NCBI RefSeq assembly: GCF_001467945.1
Contig: NZ_LNYQ01000013.1
Coordinates: forward strand, 1,401,404-1,465,403
DNA from: Legionella parisiensis
GTDB taxonomy: Bacteria > Pseudomonadota > Gammaproteobacteria > Legionellales > Legionellaceae
Direction: 5' to 3'
DNA: 64,000 nt
The notes below the pieces were generated by a model, which had not been told where the DNA came from, made no database searches, and saw only the letters and a list, made by a program, of their open reading frames with translations. This document shows positions 7,762 through 16,895 of the stretch, piece by piece. Both the position numbers and the translations under genes were made by a program. Numbering within the stretch: position 1 is the first letter of the stretch; every line of letters starts with the position of its first letter.

Positions 7762-9636
7762 ATGTCAAGTAAGCAACAAACCATGGGCTTTCAAACAGAA
7801 GTAAAGCAGATGTTGCATTTGGTAGTGCATTCACTTTATAGCAACAAGGAAATATTTTTACGTGAGTTAATTTCCAATGCTTCTGATGCCTTGGATAAAT
7901 TAAGATTCTTAGCTTTATCAAACGGGTCGCTGTATGAAAATGATTCTGATTTAAGTATTACTGTTGATGTTAATGAAAAGTTAAAAACAATCACGATTAA
8001 AGATAATGGTATTGGCTTAACTTGGGATGAGGCTGTTGACAATTTAGGTACAATCGCGAAATCGGGTACCAAAGAATTCATGAGCCATTTAACTGGGGAA
8101 AGTGCAAAAGACTCTCAGTTGATCGGACAATTTGGTGTAGGCTTTTACTCAGCATTTATTGTTGCTGATAAAGTTACTGTGAAAAGTCGACGTGCGGGAG
8201 TGAAACCCGAAGAAGGCATTGTTTGGGAATCCAATGGCGAAGGAGAATTTACCATTGGTTCTGAAAATAAAGCAACTCGCGGTACTGAAATCACTTTACA
8301 TATCAAAGATGAGAATGATGAGTTTCTCAGTAATTGGCGTCTGCGCAGTATTATCAGTAAATACTCGGATCATATTTGCTGGCCAATCATTATGAAGAAA
8401 ATCTCTCAGGATGATAAAGAAACAAACGAGTATGAAACTGTAAATAAGGCAACTGCATTATGGACAATGCAAAAATCAGATGTTTCTGATGAAGAGTACA
8501 AACAACTTTATAAGCATATTTCTCATGACTTCCAAGATCCGCTCATTTGGTCACACAACCATGTTGAAGGAAAACATGATTATATTTCTTTGCTGTATAT
8601 TCCAGCACATGCACCATTTGATTTATGGCAACATGAAGTTAAACATGGCTTAAAGCTTTATGTTAAACGTGTTTTTATTATGGACGATGCAACTCAATTT
8701 TTACCTCGCTATTTACGTTTTGTAAAAGGTATTGTGGATGCGAGTGATTTACCGCTTAATGTGTCGCGAGAGATTTTACAAGACAACAAACAAGTAGAGA
8801 GTATCCGTTCTGCATGTACAAAACGTGTTTTAGCTATGCTTGAAAAAATGAGCACCCAAGACAAGGAAACCTATCAAAAGTTTTGGAATGAGTTTGGGTT
8901 GGTCTTAAAGGAAGGGCCAATTGAAGACTTTACCAATAAAGAGGCTATTGCCAAACTGCTGCGTTTTGCAACAACGACAAGCGGTTCCGAGAAACAAGAT
9001 GCAACCTTGGATGAGTATGTCAGTCGGATGAAAGAAGGTCAGGAAAAAATTTATTACATTACTGCGTCCAGTTATAATGCGGCTAAAAATAGTCCTCACC
9101 TAGAAATTTTTAGAAAAAAAGGGATTGAAGTATTGTTGCTTAGCGACAAAGTTGATGAGTGGTTAGTTGGTTATTTAAGTGAATATGATGGAAAGAAACT
9201 TCAGTCCATTTCCAAAGGTAAGGTAGAGCTAGGCGATGAGTCACCAGAGCAAATCAAAGAACAAGAAAAAACTCTTGAACCTTTGCTAAAACATATTAAA
9301 AAGGTTTTGGATACACGGATTAAAGATGTGATGGTGACAAACAGGCTGACTGATTCACCTGCTTGTATTGTTGCAGATGAGCAAGATATGGGATTAGAAA
9401 TGCAACGTATTCTGCAAGCTGCAGGTCAGCAGGTCCCTATAAGCAAACCTGTATTTGAAATAAATCCTGACCACCAGCTAATTAAGCGGTTACATGATAT
9501 TCAAGATGATGATTTATTTGAATTATGGGTCACTATGCTGTTTGAGCAAGCAGTTTTAGCTGAAGGTGGGCAATTAGATAATCCTGCAGATTTTGTAAAT
9601 CGAGTTAATAAATTATTGGTTTCATCTGCAGTTTAG
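7762..9636 (+). CDS. htpG: Chaperone HtpG (bacterial Hsp90)
   Basis: HtpG is the cytosolic Hsp90, an ATP-driven dimer that remodels late folding clients with DnaK. The 624-residue length is normal. The GHKL ATPase motifs are all present: [14 protein letters not shown] (Glu and Asn of motif N), [21 protein letters not shown] and [11 protein letters not shown]. The middle domain carries the catalytic-loop arginine region around [13 protein letters not shown], and a dimerisation domain follows. An AGGAG site stands about ten bases before the ATG. A sigma-32 promoter lies upstream, so heat induction is expected. It appears to be a single-gene unit, followed by a 230-base gap before a convergent gene. 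Confidence 0.98.
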   Translation: MSSKQQTMGFQTEVKQMLHLVVHSLYSNKEIFLRELISNASDALDKLRFLALSNGSLYENDSDLSITVDVNEKLKTITIKDNGIGLTWDEAVDNLGTIAKSGTKEFMSHLTGESAKDSQLIGQFGVGFYSAFIVADKVTVKSRRAGVKPEEGIVWESNGEGEFTIGSENKATRGTEITLHIKDENDEFLSNWRLRSIISKYSDHICWPIIMKKISQDDKETNEYETVNKATALWTMQKSDVSDEEYKQLYKHISHDFQDPLIWSHNHVEGKHDYISLLYIPAHAPFDLWQHEVKHGLKLYVKRVFIMDDATQFLPRYLRFVKGIVDASDLPLNVSREILQDNKQVESIRSACTKRVLAMLEKMSTQDKETYQKFWNEFGLVLKEGPIEDFTNKEAIAKLLRFATTTSGSEKQDATLDEYVSRMKEGQEKIYYITASSYNAAKNSPHLEIFRKKGIEVLLLSDKVDEWLVGYLSEYDGKKLQSISKGKVELGDESPEQIKEQEKTLEPLLKHIKKVLDTRIKDVMVTNRLTDSPACIVADEQDMGLEMQRILQAAGQQVPISKPVFEINPDHQLIKRLHDIQDDDLFELWVTMLFEQAVLAEGGQLDNPADFVNRVNKLLVSSAV

Positions 9637-9733
9637 TATTTGTCCCAGGCCACTATACTTCAGTTTAAGAAATAGTAGGAGAAGGAAGAATCAGAGCTGT
9701 TATTTTGTTCAGAAACCAAGTGTTTTATCTACG

Positions 9734-9754
9734 TCCCGCGGCTTGTTCGCGGGA
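9734..9754. repeat. Short GC-rich palindromic repeat (CCGCGAACAAG family)
   Basis: A seven-base perfect stem (tcccgcg / cgcggga) surrounds a seven-base loop. The core CCGCGAACAAG[C/T]CG[C/T]GGG on the minus strand occurs again near 54670-54686 in the gap after glpK. GC content is well above that of the surroundings. The remaining 9637-9866 gap between htpG and the convergent gene holds no convincing gene; an open frame at 9705-9920 has no recognisable family, runs through the repeat and overlaps the end of the opposite gene. Confidence 0.65.
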
Positions 9755-9866
9755 TCCAGTGATTCTTATTATTTCTAGCTCCAGCGCTCAAGCTGCAGAA
9801 CGTCGGATAAGGTCAGGGGGGATTAACATGAACGGCAGTTCTGCCTCACTACATCCAAGCTATAAT

Positions 9867-11663
9867 TTAATTAGGTGTAAACGTACTTTCTTCAAGAGAC
9901 TCATGCATAAAGGCGGCTGATGCGCTTGAATCTTGATAAGAATATTGAGATGTTTGATCACTAGTGAAAAAAGGTTGGCTGACTGGATATTGAACAGTTA
10001 CTTTTTTTGCGTTATTTAATTTCAATTCAGCATGTTGGAATAAGCCATCGATGTGTTTATCCAGCCTGCTTAGATTACCTTCAGCCCCGCTTATTTTATG
10101 TGCTAGTTCAGGCAGTATTTCTTTTTCAAGCGAAATTATTTCACTATCTTGTTGGGCAATGGTTACGATATTATCTCTTATTATGGTTTGATTTGTACTT
10201 AATTGATTTCTGTCCATACTGTTTTTTATTGTATAGATCAATGCAGCAATGAATAGACTTAATGTAACGACAGCAAGTAGTGCAGCTGGAGCCATAAAAA
10301 GAGAAGTTATTGCAAAAATCTCCCCTGTAACGACTGCCGCTGCACCAGCTCCTCCGGCTGCCAAGAAAAAGAAGAGCAATCCTATTTTGAGAAGGGTATT
10401 CCTATAATTATGACGCTCCTTGATGGCGATTTCTAATTGTTCATTTTCCTTTCCTAAACTCACATTTTTAAAGGCCAGTTGCGGGATTGATTGTTTAAAT
10501 CGTTCAACTTTTTTTTCGTTTTGAGACTTATCCCGTACTATTTCCTCCTTCTCAAAAAAAACGGCATTTCGTACCAATCTTACTCGTTGCTCCTCCGCTT
10601 TAAGTGTAAGATATTCACGTATAAATTGAATTATTTGTTTTAACGCTTCGTTTTCCTGGTAACTTCGATTTGTTGCTGATTGCAAATAAATTTCAAGACG
10701 TGTAAGATAAGTTTGATAGCTTATCTCAATAGCTCGCTGCATCAATTGCTCTTGTTTTTGATGCAGTTTTTTGTGCGCTGTCTCAACAGACTTATTCAGT
10801 GAATGACGGTTTTCTTCTGAGAGCTGCAATAAAGTAGGATCATCTCCTAAACGCGCTATAACTCTTGTCGTTCTTGCTTCTGCTCGTATCTGTCTTTGTT
10901 TTGCTTTTTCGGGTAAATCCAAAAATTTTTTGCTTATTTTATTGTGACTTTCAATCAGCTTTTGATGACATAATTGTTCGCTCTTTAATCCTATTTGGAG
11001 TGAGTTTAGTTCCTTTATAAGAGTATCTTTTTCGCGTACTAAGTCTGCTCCCGCGTGTCCATGTAGTGTTGTATTTGAATCCCTGTCAGTTGTATTTAAA
11101 TGTGGGGAAACCTCCGGGTGAGTATGTGTTGTATGATCGTGTTGCTCAATTGTTTCCAGATGAGGATAATTATGAGTGGCTTTTGAAGGAGTATCCGCTG
11201 GTTCTGAATGAGAGTGATGTTGGTGAGTTTCTTCGTCTTTCTTATGCGCCGCTAAAATAAGTTCATCTAGGTGTTTTATGCGGACTTGAAGGAGACGAAT
11301 ATTTTCCTGGTACTGTCGTTTCTCTGCTTCTGCAGATCTTGTTTTCTCGCGCAGGAGTTGTAATTGAAACTCTAAGTTAACTGCCAAAAGAGAATCATCA
11401 TCTGACTCTTGATGATCACGCCTTTGTTCATCTAAATCGTATTGGGATTGTTTTTTACAAGCATCTAATGTTAAATCAGACGTTGATTCCTTCTGATCAA
11501 TCTGAAGAATATGAGATAGTAGAGCTTTGATTTCGCTGGTTACAAAAGGAATTGGCGATAAAATAATACATGAGTCACGCAAAGTAGAATAGTTTGAACT
11601 TTCAATGTACTTATCCGTTATTTGCTCAACTGAAAGTTCAAGATTTAATTTTGATAGCGACAT
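9867..11663 (-). CDS. Coiled-coil protein with two membrane segments, candidate Dot/Icm effector
   Basis: No family is recognised. The 598-residue protein has no signal peptide. Residues 85-145, 205-250, 285-420 and 490-550 are Glu/Lys/Gln-rich and look like coiled coils. Residues 140-203 are very His-rich (14 His, with clusters such as HQHHSHSE and HDHTTHTH). A hydrophobic hairpin at about 424-476, containing FFFLAAGGAGAAAVV and a second helix, should cross or dip into a membrane. The last residues include HESLEEST, resembling the glutamate-rich E-block of Dot/Icm substrates. Coiled coils, an internal membrane hairpin and an acidic tail are frequent in Legionella effectors, but this is inference. 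The gene stands alone between htpG and an L,D-transpeptidase. Confidence 0.6.
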   Translation of the reverse strand: MSLSKLNLELSVEQITDKYIESSNYSTLRDSCIILSPIPFVTSEIKALLSHILQIDQKESTSDLTLDACKKQSQYDLDEQRRDHQESDDDSLLAVNLEFQLQLLREKTRSAEAEKRQYQENIRLLQVRIKHLDELILAAHKKDEETHQHHSHSEPADTPSKATHNYPHLETIEQHDHTTHTHPEVSPHLNTTDRDSNTTLHGHAGADLVREKDTLIKELNSLQIGLKSEQLCHQKLIESHNKISKKFLDLPEKAKQRQIRAEARTTRVIARLGDDPTLLQLSEENRHSLNKSVETAHKKLHQKQEQLMQRAIEISYQTYLTRLEIYLQSATNRSYQENEALKQIIQFIREYLTLKAEEQRVRLVRNAVFFEKEEIVRDKSQNEKKVERFKQSIPQLAFKNVSLGKENEQLEIAIKERHNYRNTLLKIGLLFFFLAAGGAGAAAVVTGEIFAITSLFMAPAALLAVVTLSLFIAALIYTIKNSMDRNQLSTNQTIIRDNIVTIAQQDSEIISLEKEILPELAHKISGAEGNLSRLDKHIDGLFQHAELKLNNAKKVTVQYPVSQPFFTSDQTSQYSYQDSSASAAFMHESLEESTFTPN

Positions 11664-11734
11664 ACTCCAATCCCTCTGTAATATTTAGCTGCATTTTATA
11701 TAAGTGCTTTACAGAGTCAATAAGTATTATTTTT

Positions 11735-11774
11735 TAAAAAAATCCTGGAAAAATATTGTTACTTTTCCAGGATT
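11735..11774 (-). terminator. Intrinsic terminator of the L,D-transpeptidase gene
   Basis: A perfect 12-bp stem (arms 11741-11752 and 11763-11774, aatcctggaaaa and its complement) with a ten-base loop is followed on the minus strand by a run of T. It lies just after the stop of the minus-strand L,D-transpeptidase gene and separates it from the effector candidate. Confidence 0.85.
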
Positions 11775-11795
11775 AATGGGTATGCATGTTATGTG

Positions 11796-12371
11796 TTATG
11801 CATATGGAAGAACCAATACCGTAGTTCCTACATCAATGAAATGCTCATTGAGCCATTTTGCAGCCCCAGGTAAAACACGAATGCAGCCATGACTGCTATT
11901 GTATTTAGGTACTTCATATGCAGCATGAATCGCATAGCCATCATGGAAATGCATACAATAAGGCATTTTGGCGCCTCCCACTACATGACCATCGCGGGCA
12001 ATAGGGTACTCATTAGATTTACAGTCGGCGCCTTTTTTATTGAATACATGGTAAGTTCCGACAACTGTGCGGCACGATTCATGAATATCCTCACAATAAT
12101 CCATTCCACCAGAGGCACTACCTGTCATAACTCTATTGCCTTGCGCGTCATATGCGGCCCATGCATCCACTTTAGGGTCAAAAATAAAGAGTTTTTTGCC
12201 TTGGACATCTTGCTTGATGGGAAATATGTTGCGGCCTCGTGTATCATCTTGATAGGGTATGGTGTAATGTAGATTGCCTGCATCATCTGCAATTACATCA
12301 GGTTTATCAGTAACACATGAAGTGATGAGAAGGCCTATTAACGGTGTGAGATATATTAGTTTCTTCATCAC
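11796..12371 (-). CDS. L,D-transpeptidase (YkuD) lipoprotein
   Basis: YkuD enzymes make 3-3 crosslinks in peptidoglycan or attach proteins to it, using an active-site cysteine. The 191-residue product starts with a lipoprotein-type signal (LIGLLITSC, lipobox Cys near residue 20), so it should be anchored on the periplasmic side. The catalytic block is HAAYEVPKYNSSHGCIRVLP with His and the SHGC cysteine, as in the family. Extra cysteines form a pattern, YCEDIHESC, DCKS and MPYC, shared with the paralogue at 26723-27190. The C-terminus lies next to a strong terminator. The start is the first of two ATG codons. Which wall reaction it performs is unknown. Confidence 0.88.
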   Translation of the reverse strand: MMKKLIYLTPLIGLLITSCVTDKPDVIADDAGNLHYTIPYQDDTRGRNIFPIKQDVQGKKLFIFDPKVDAWAAYDAQGNRVMTGSASGGMDYCEDIHESCRTVVGTYHVFNKKGADCKSNEYPIARDGHVVGGAKMPYCMHFHDGYAIHAAYEVPKYNSSHGCIRVLPGAAKWLNEHFIDVGTTVLVLPYA

Positions 12372-12412
12372 ATATTTATCCTTACAAAAGCGAATTTATG
12401 TTTATTGCAAAA

Positions 12413-12437
12413 AAAAGGCTCGATATTCGAGCCTTTT
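12413..12437 (-). terminator. Intrinsic terminator of the Fis-family gene
   Basis: A perfect 11-bp stem (12413-12423 and 12427-12437, aaaaggctcga and its complement) with a three-base loop. The minus strand continues with seven T, giving a standard rho-independent terminator about 30 bases after the fis stop. The stem would also form in plus-strand RNA, but no plus-strand gene needs it. Confidence 0.9.
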
Positions 12438-12465
12438 AAGATGTAAATAATTTCTGATTTTTAAA

Positions 12466-12765
12466 TTATTCGTCAGTTAGACGAAAATATTTAGTTCCAA
12501 AATATCTTTGGAGTTTCTTTCTGATTGTGCCGCGGCTAATGCCTAGCATCTTAGCTGCTTGCAGTTGATTGCCACGACGTTTTTCCATTACCGCTTGAAG
12601 TAATGGAGGCTCAACTTCAGATAATATCATATCATAAAGATCATCAATGCTTTTGCTTTTATTTTCTGCGAGAAAACGAGTAACTAGACTATAGACTAAA
12701 TCTTGCAGGCCTTGGTCTTGTTTCGTTATGCTTAATGTAGCTTCAGGTGTTTCAATGACAGTCAT
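12466..12765 (-). CDS. fis: Fis family DNA-binding protein
   Basis: Fis proteins are small nucleoid-associated regulators that bend DNA. The 99-residue length and the C-terminal helix-turn-helix, NQLQAAKMLGISRGTIRKKL, match Fis (and the homologous tail of NtrC activators). The frame is open to 12813, but the ATG at 12765 has a GGAAG ribosome binding site six bases upstream and gives the usual size, so it was chosen. Legionella codes for more than one Fis; in L. pneumophila they repress effector genes, so this copy could act in growth-phase control. Which paralogue this is cannot be told here. It is monocistronic: a terminator follows and lpxB ends 113 bases upstream. Confidence 0.9.
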   Translation of the reverse strand: MTVIETPEATLSITKQDQGLQDLVYSLVTRFLAENKSKSIDDLYDMILSEVEPPLLQAVMEKRRGNQLQAAKMLGISRGTIRKKLQRYFGTKYFRLTDE

Positions 12766-12878
12766 CTTAACTTCCTTATTATTAATTAAATCATACATTC
12801 CAATTGCTAACATTCAAAATGAAAGCAAAATTAATTGTACATGAAGGATAATTGATATTCTATATTTTTAAGAGAAAA

Positions 12879-14033
12879 CTATGCATTTTTTTCGAGCAAT
12901 TCATTGGCCACAAGATTAAATAATGAGCGATCAGACTTTTCTGAAGACAATGAGCTTTTTACTCGATTTAAATGGGAAATCATTTTCGTAGGTTGCTCTG
13001 GGTCATTGTGGAAAAGATCAACATAACGGGTCAATTCATGAGCATTGCAATCATACTGTAAAAACTCGGGGATAATCATTTTATTCGCTAAGAGATTGCA
13101 CAGACCAAAAAATTTGACTTTGATAAATCTCATCGCCAGCACATAGGAAAGAAAGGACGATCTGTAAATAATACACATCGGTTTTTCTAATAAAGCACAC
13201 TCAAGAGAGGCAGTTCCAGAAGCGACGATAACAAAATTTGCAGCAGCCATGCAGTGTACTGCTTGGCCTTGTACAAAGCTAATAGGTAAACTTAGCTTAG
13301 AAAAATAATTTTTGATTTTTTCTGGATTAATCGTATCTGCAATGGGAATTACAAAATGTAAATTGGGATAACGTTGCTGCAAAATTAGAGCGGTGTCACG
13401 CAACACTGGCATATGATATTTTATTTCGTTAGCACGACTTCCGGGAAGAAGAGCAAAAATGTTTGCCTCCGGAGGAAGACCCAATGCTTTGCGTTGTGAT
13501 TGGAGATCATCAACAGATGTTATTTTTTCTACTAAAGGATGACCTACAAAACTCACTGGAACTTGAGCTTTCTCATATATAATTTTTTCAAAAGGCAAAA
13601 TGACTGCCATTTGATCAATGCATTTTTTGATAAGATGAATACGATTCGCTTTCCACGCCCAAATTTGGGGGCTGATGTAGTATAGAATTTTAATCCCTAA
13701 TTTCTGCTTTGCATACTTTGCTAGTCTTAAATTAAAGCCCGGATAATCTACTAAAATAAGTAGGTCAGGCTTTTGCTGATTTAAATGTTTTTTAATTGCC
13801 GAAAATGCCTTGCGGATTACATTTAGATTGCGAATAACAGCAGTAAGTCCTGTGACACCAAAGCGAGCTAAGTCAGTAATTATTTGCGCTCCAGCTTCTT
13901 GCATGTGTTTGCCACCAATTCCACTGATTTCGATATTAGAATAAGCGGCTTTTAATTGACGAATCAAAACTGATGCATGAACATCGCCAGATTCCTCACC
14001 TGCTATAATGACAACGTGTTTAGAGTTTTGCAT
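12879..14033 (-). CDS. lpxB: Lipid A disaccharide synthase
   Basis: LpxB joins UDP-diacyl-glucosamine and lipid X to form the lipid A disaccharide at the inner membrane. The 384-residue protein shows IIAGEESGDVHAS at the N-terminus, GIGGKHMQEAG, SPQIWAWKANR, FVGHPLVE and the LLPGSRANEI motif of GT-B family 19. An upstream in-frame TTG at 14042 was passed over for the ATG at 14033, which overlaps the end of the upstream oxidoreductase gene by 14 bases. That coupling suggests a shared role in lipid A: in bacteria with 2,3-diaminoglucose lipid A, gnnA lies in the lpxA-lpxB region. lpxA and lpxD are not in the window. Confidence 0.96.
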   Translation of the reverse strand: MQNSKHVVIIAGEESGDVHASVLIRQLKAAYSNIEISGIGGKHMQEAGAQIITDLARFGVTGLTAVIRNLNVIRKAFSAIKKHLNQQKPDLLILVDYPGFNLRLAKYAKQKLGIKILYYISPQIWAWKANRIHLIKKCIDQMAVILPFEKIIYEKAQVPVSFVGHPLVEKITSVDDLQSQRKALGLPPEANIFALLPGSRANEIKYHMPVLRDTALILQQRYPNLHFVIPIADTINPEKIKNYFSKLSLPISFVQGQAVHCMAAANFVIVASGTASLECALLEKPMCIIYRSSFLSYVLAMRFIKVKFFGLCNLLANKMIIPEFLQYDCNAHELTRYVDLFHNDPEQPTKMISHLNRVKSSLSSEKSDRSLFNLVANELLEKNA

Positions 14034-14991
14034 GATGTTCAATTAAGCTATTCTGGATAAGCGAAGTTATTGTTTCTGCAACATCAAGTGCATGGAGACC
14101 ATCTTCACCTGTTACAAGTGGAGTACTGTTTTCTTGGATGCATTTGACGAATGATTTTATTTCTTCAAATAATGCATCACCTTGCTCATACTCTTTTTCT
14201 TCTCGGACAATATCAGGAATTCCAGGAAACATTTCCCCAGTCCCTTTTTTAAATACAGCAAGCTTTTTGCTCTGATAGTCAATTGAAAGATAGGAGTTTT
14301 TTTGAAATATTCGTGCCTTGCGCTCTGTTTTAAAGCTAACTCGACTGGCTGTAAGATTAGCCACGCAGCCATTGGCAAATGTAATTCGAGCATTGGCTAT
14401 ATCAATAGCATTGGTAAGTATAGGCGTACCTTGAGCAAGAATCGAAGTAATTGGGCTTTTAACCATATTTTGAATTAAATCAATGTCGTGGATCATGACA
14501 TCAAGAATCACATTAACGTCAGCGCCGCGTGGTTTGAATGGAGCTAAACGTTCTGATTCAATAAATAAAGGTGTTTCTAAATATTCATCCAAAGCTAACC
14601 GCGCCGAATTAAAACGCTCAAGATGTCCAACTTGTATTTTTACTTGGTGTTTTTGGGCAAGTTGAATTAATTCTTTTGCTTGGGCTACTGTTTCAGTAAT
14701 TGGTTTTTCAATTAAAACATGGATGCCTTGTTCTAAAAAAGCTTTGGCAATTTCAAAATGTTTGTTGGTTGTTGCTGCGATACTCACGGCATCAACTTTA
14801 TCGAATAAGTCATGGTAGTCATTATAGCCAGGAACATGTAAGTCCTGCGATGCTGTTTCTAGTACACTTTGATTCAGATCGCAAACCCCAATGAGTTCTG
14901 CATTTGGAATAAGTTGATATTTTTGTGCATGAAATTTGCCTAAATAACCTACACCGATGACTGCACAGCGGATTTTACTCATTATCTTCAT
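14020..14991 (-). CDS. gnnA: Gfo/Idh/MocA family oxidoreductase, probable UDP-GlcNAc 3-dehydrogenase GnnA
   Basis: The 323-residue protein has an N-terminal Rossmann fold (AVIGVGYLGKFHAQ) and the family motif EKPIT with the catalytic Lys, followed by VGHLERFNSA and DVMIHDIDLIQ, whose HDID His is conserved in sugar-nucleotide dehydrogenases. Known GnnA oxidises the 3-OH of UDP-GlcNAc, which GnnB then transaminates, supplying the 2,3-diamino sugar of lipid A; in Acidithiobacillus gnnA and gnnB lie between lpxA and lpxB. Legionella lipid A contains this sugar. Direct overlap with lpxB makes GnnA the best call, but the fold alone would fit other sugar dehydrogenases. No gnnB-like aminotransferase is adjacent; upstream is divergent rnhB. 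A second ATG at 14982 is an alternative start. Confidence 0.75.
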   Translation of the reverse strand: MKIMSKIRCAVIGVGYLGKFHAQKYQLIPNAELIGVCDLNQSVLETASQDLHVPGYNDYHDLFDKVDAVSIAATTNKHFEIAKAFLEQGIHVLIEKPITETVAQAKELIQLAQKHQVKIQVGHLERFNSARLALDEYLETPLFIESERLAPFKPRGADVNVILDVMIHDIDLIQNMVKSPITSILAQGTPILTNAIDIANARITFANGCVANLTASRVSFKTERKARIFQKNSYLSIDYQSKKLAVFKKGTGEMFPGIPDIVREEKEYEQGDALFEEIKSFVKCIQENSTPLVTGEDGLHALDVAETITSLIQNSLIEHHAKL

Positions 14992-15109
14992 CTGTCAATT
15001 ATTTGTGCGCATGATCGCATTTCTTGGATGATAAATCAATTTTAAAAGAGTATTATTAGCGAACGTTGATGCCCTATGGCTATACTGATTAAAGAAAGAG
15101 AAGAATATT

Positions 15110-15661
15110 ATGCTTATAGCTGGCGTAGATGAAGTGGGACGTGGTCCTTTGGCAGGTGCAGTTGTAACTGCAGCAGTTATTTTAAAAGCTCCTATAGAGG
15201 GTCTTGCAGACTCGAAAAAATTGAGCGCAAAGAAACGTGAATTATTATCCGAGCGAATAAAGGAGCAGGCTATTGCTTATGCATATGGCAGGGCAGAGGT
15301 AGATGAAATTGATATCTTAAATATCCATCATGCAACTTTGCTAGCGATGCAACGCGCAGTTGAAGCGTTACCAATCAAACCAGATCGAGTGTTAGTTGAT
15401 GGTATATATATGCCAAAACTGAGTATTCCTTGTAATGCGATTGTACAAGGTGACAATTTAATTCCTGAAATCAGTGCCGCTTCAATTCTTGCTAAAGTGT
15501 TACGAGACGCAGAAATGGTAGCCTTTGATGCACTTTATCCTGGGTATGGGTTTGCAGATCATAAAGGATATGCGACAGCTGCTCATCGAGAAGCATTAAG
15601 TCGACTTGGGCCTTGTGCCATTCATCGGCGAAGTTATGAGCGAGTGGCAGAATTTTTTTAA
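15110..15661 (+). CDS. rnhB: Ribonuclease HII
   Basis: RNase HII removes ribonucleotides misincorporated in DNA and RNA of RNA-DNA hybrids. The 183-residue protein carries the acidic active site in [14 protein letters not shown] (Asp, Glu), then [13 protein letters not shown] (Asp) and the [11 protein letters not shown] block with its basic and acidic residues, and the C-terminal [10 protein letters not shown]. Length is slightly short but complete. It is divergent from gnnA and followed by a 115-base gap with a decayed palindromic repeat, so it seems to be a single-gene unit. In many gamma-proteobacteria rnhB follows lpxB directly; here the strands differ. Confidence 0.97.
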   Translation: MLIAGVDEVGRGPLAGAVVTAAVILKAPIEGLADSKKLSAKKRELLSERIKEQAIAYAYGRAEVDEIDILNIHHATLLAMQRAVEALPIKPDRVLVDGIYMPKLSIPCNAIVQGDNLIPEISAASILAKVLRDAEMVAFDALYPGYGFADHKGYATAAHREALSRLGPCAIHRRSYERVAEFF

Positions 15662-15664
15662 TTT

Positions 15665-15755
15665 AAACAATATAGTCTAGACACAGCGCAGGAGAACACG
15701 GATGTTTTAGTGCAGCATATTATCAGGTTCCGCTACACCATCCTACAAAAACAGA
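15665..15755. repeat. Decayed copy of the 6663-type palindromic repeat
   Basis: The stretch between rnhB and rodA contains pieces alike to the ends of the repeat at 6663-6745: cacagcgcaggagaacacgg on the left, and caggttccgcta followed by a cctacaaaa end on the right. Many positions differ and the arms no longer pair well. No gene is seen in this gap. Confidence 0.45.
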
Positions 15756-15776
15756 CCCGACACACTCAAATTACAA

Positions 15777-16895
15777 TCAATTTAAGCTATTAAATAAAAT
15801 TTTATGTGAACTAATGGACATCAAGATCCCAAAGCTCGCTAAAAAGGTAACCATTGCTGTGCCTCCGTAGCTGACCAAAGGCAAAGGAATGCCAACAACC
15901 GGAATAATTCCCATAACCATCCCAATATTGACAAAGCCTGACATAAAAAATGACATGGCCAGGCTTGCAGCTAAGAGGCGGGTATATGTCGTTTGGGCAT
16001 TAGATGCGATGTTCAGGCTTCTTAGAGAAGTCAGAACAATAAGGGCAATAATGGCAAAGCCACCTGCGAAACCAAACTCTTCACTTGTGACTGCAAAGAT
16101 AAAGTCCGTAGCATGTTCAGGTAAGAAATTAAGATGAGATTGGCTCCCTTGTAACCAACCTTTTCCAGCAAGCCCACCTGATCCAATGGCAATCTTGGAT
16201 TGGATAATATGATACCCAGCTCCAAGCGGGTCTTGTTCTGGATCAAGCAGCATATAGACACGTTGTTTTTGATAATCATGCATGACATGCCAGACCACTG
16301 GAATGGCAGAGCCTATTAGGAGCACAAGCAACAAAATAACTTTAAACCTTATTCCAGCTAAAAATACAACACATAGTCCTGCAGCAGACACCATAATTGC
16401 AGTCCCTAAATCGGGTTGTTTTGCAATAAGCAGCGCAGGTACGCAGATAATGAGCCCTGCAACAGTTAGCGATTTAAAACTGCTGGGGCGAGCTTGTCGA
16501 TCAAAATACCATGCAGCCATCATAGGAACAGCCAGTTTCATGATTTCAGAGGGTTGAAAGCGAAATAAACCCAATTCAAGCCAGCGTTGCGCACCTTTCC
16601 CGATTTTGCCCATGAGCATCACAGCAAGCAATAAAGTCAGTCCTACGCTATATATCCACGGAGTCCATATTTTATATTTATGAGGAGGAATAAAACCAAG
16701 CACAATCATAATGAGTGATGCAAAAATGAGTCTCATTGATTGGCGTAAGATCATACTTGTATTCGCATTGGAGGCGCTGTATAAGATCAAAAGACCAAAG
16801 CTTATCAATAAAAGTAGTAATCCCAATAAGGGAAAATCCAAATGTAGCGATTTTGTAGTAAACCGATAAACGGGTTTAGTGTGTCGTCTGTTCAT
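15777..16895 (-). CDS. rodA: Rod shape-determining SEDS glycosyltransferase RodA
   Basis: RodA is the SEDS-family glycan polymerase of the elongasome and works with PBP2 to build the lateral wall. The 372-residue protein has about ten hydrophobic helices and the family signatures FQPSEIMKLA (with the Glu/Lys region), KQPDLGTAIM, LPEHATDFIFAV (catalytic Asp loop) and GIPLPLVSYGG near the C-terminus. Its start overlaps the end of mrdA by 20 bases, so the pair is translationally coupled. RlpA and DacA, which often follow in this cluster, are not downstream. Confidence 0.96.
   Translation of the reverse strand: MNRRHTKPVYRFTTKSLHLDFPLLGLLLLLISFGLLILYSASNANTSMILRQSMRLIFASLIMIVLGFIPPHKYKIWTPWIYSVGLTLLLAVMLMGKIGKGAQRWLELGLFRFQPSEIMKLAVPMMAAWYFDRQARPSSFKSLTVAGLIICVPALLIAKQPDLGTAIMVSAAGLCVVFLAGIRFKVILLLVLLIGSAIPVVWHVMHDYQKQRVYMLLDPEQDPLGAGYHIIQSKIAIGSGGLAGKGWLQGSQSHLNFLPEHATDFIFAVTSEEFGFAGGFAIIALIVLTSLRSLNIASNAQTTYTRLLAASLAMSFFMSGFVNIGMVMGIIPVVGIPLPLVSYGGTAMVTFLASFGILMSISSHKILFNSLN

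Noticed and set aside
9705-9920. Plus-strand open frame of 71 codons after htpG
   Set aside because: It covers the palindromic repeat, overlaps the 3' end of the opposite gene and has no recognisable family or good ribosome binding site.
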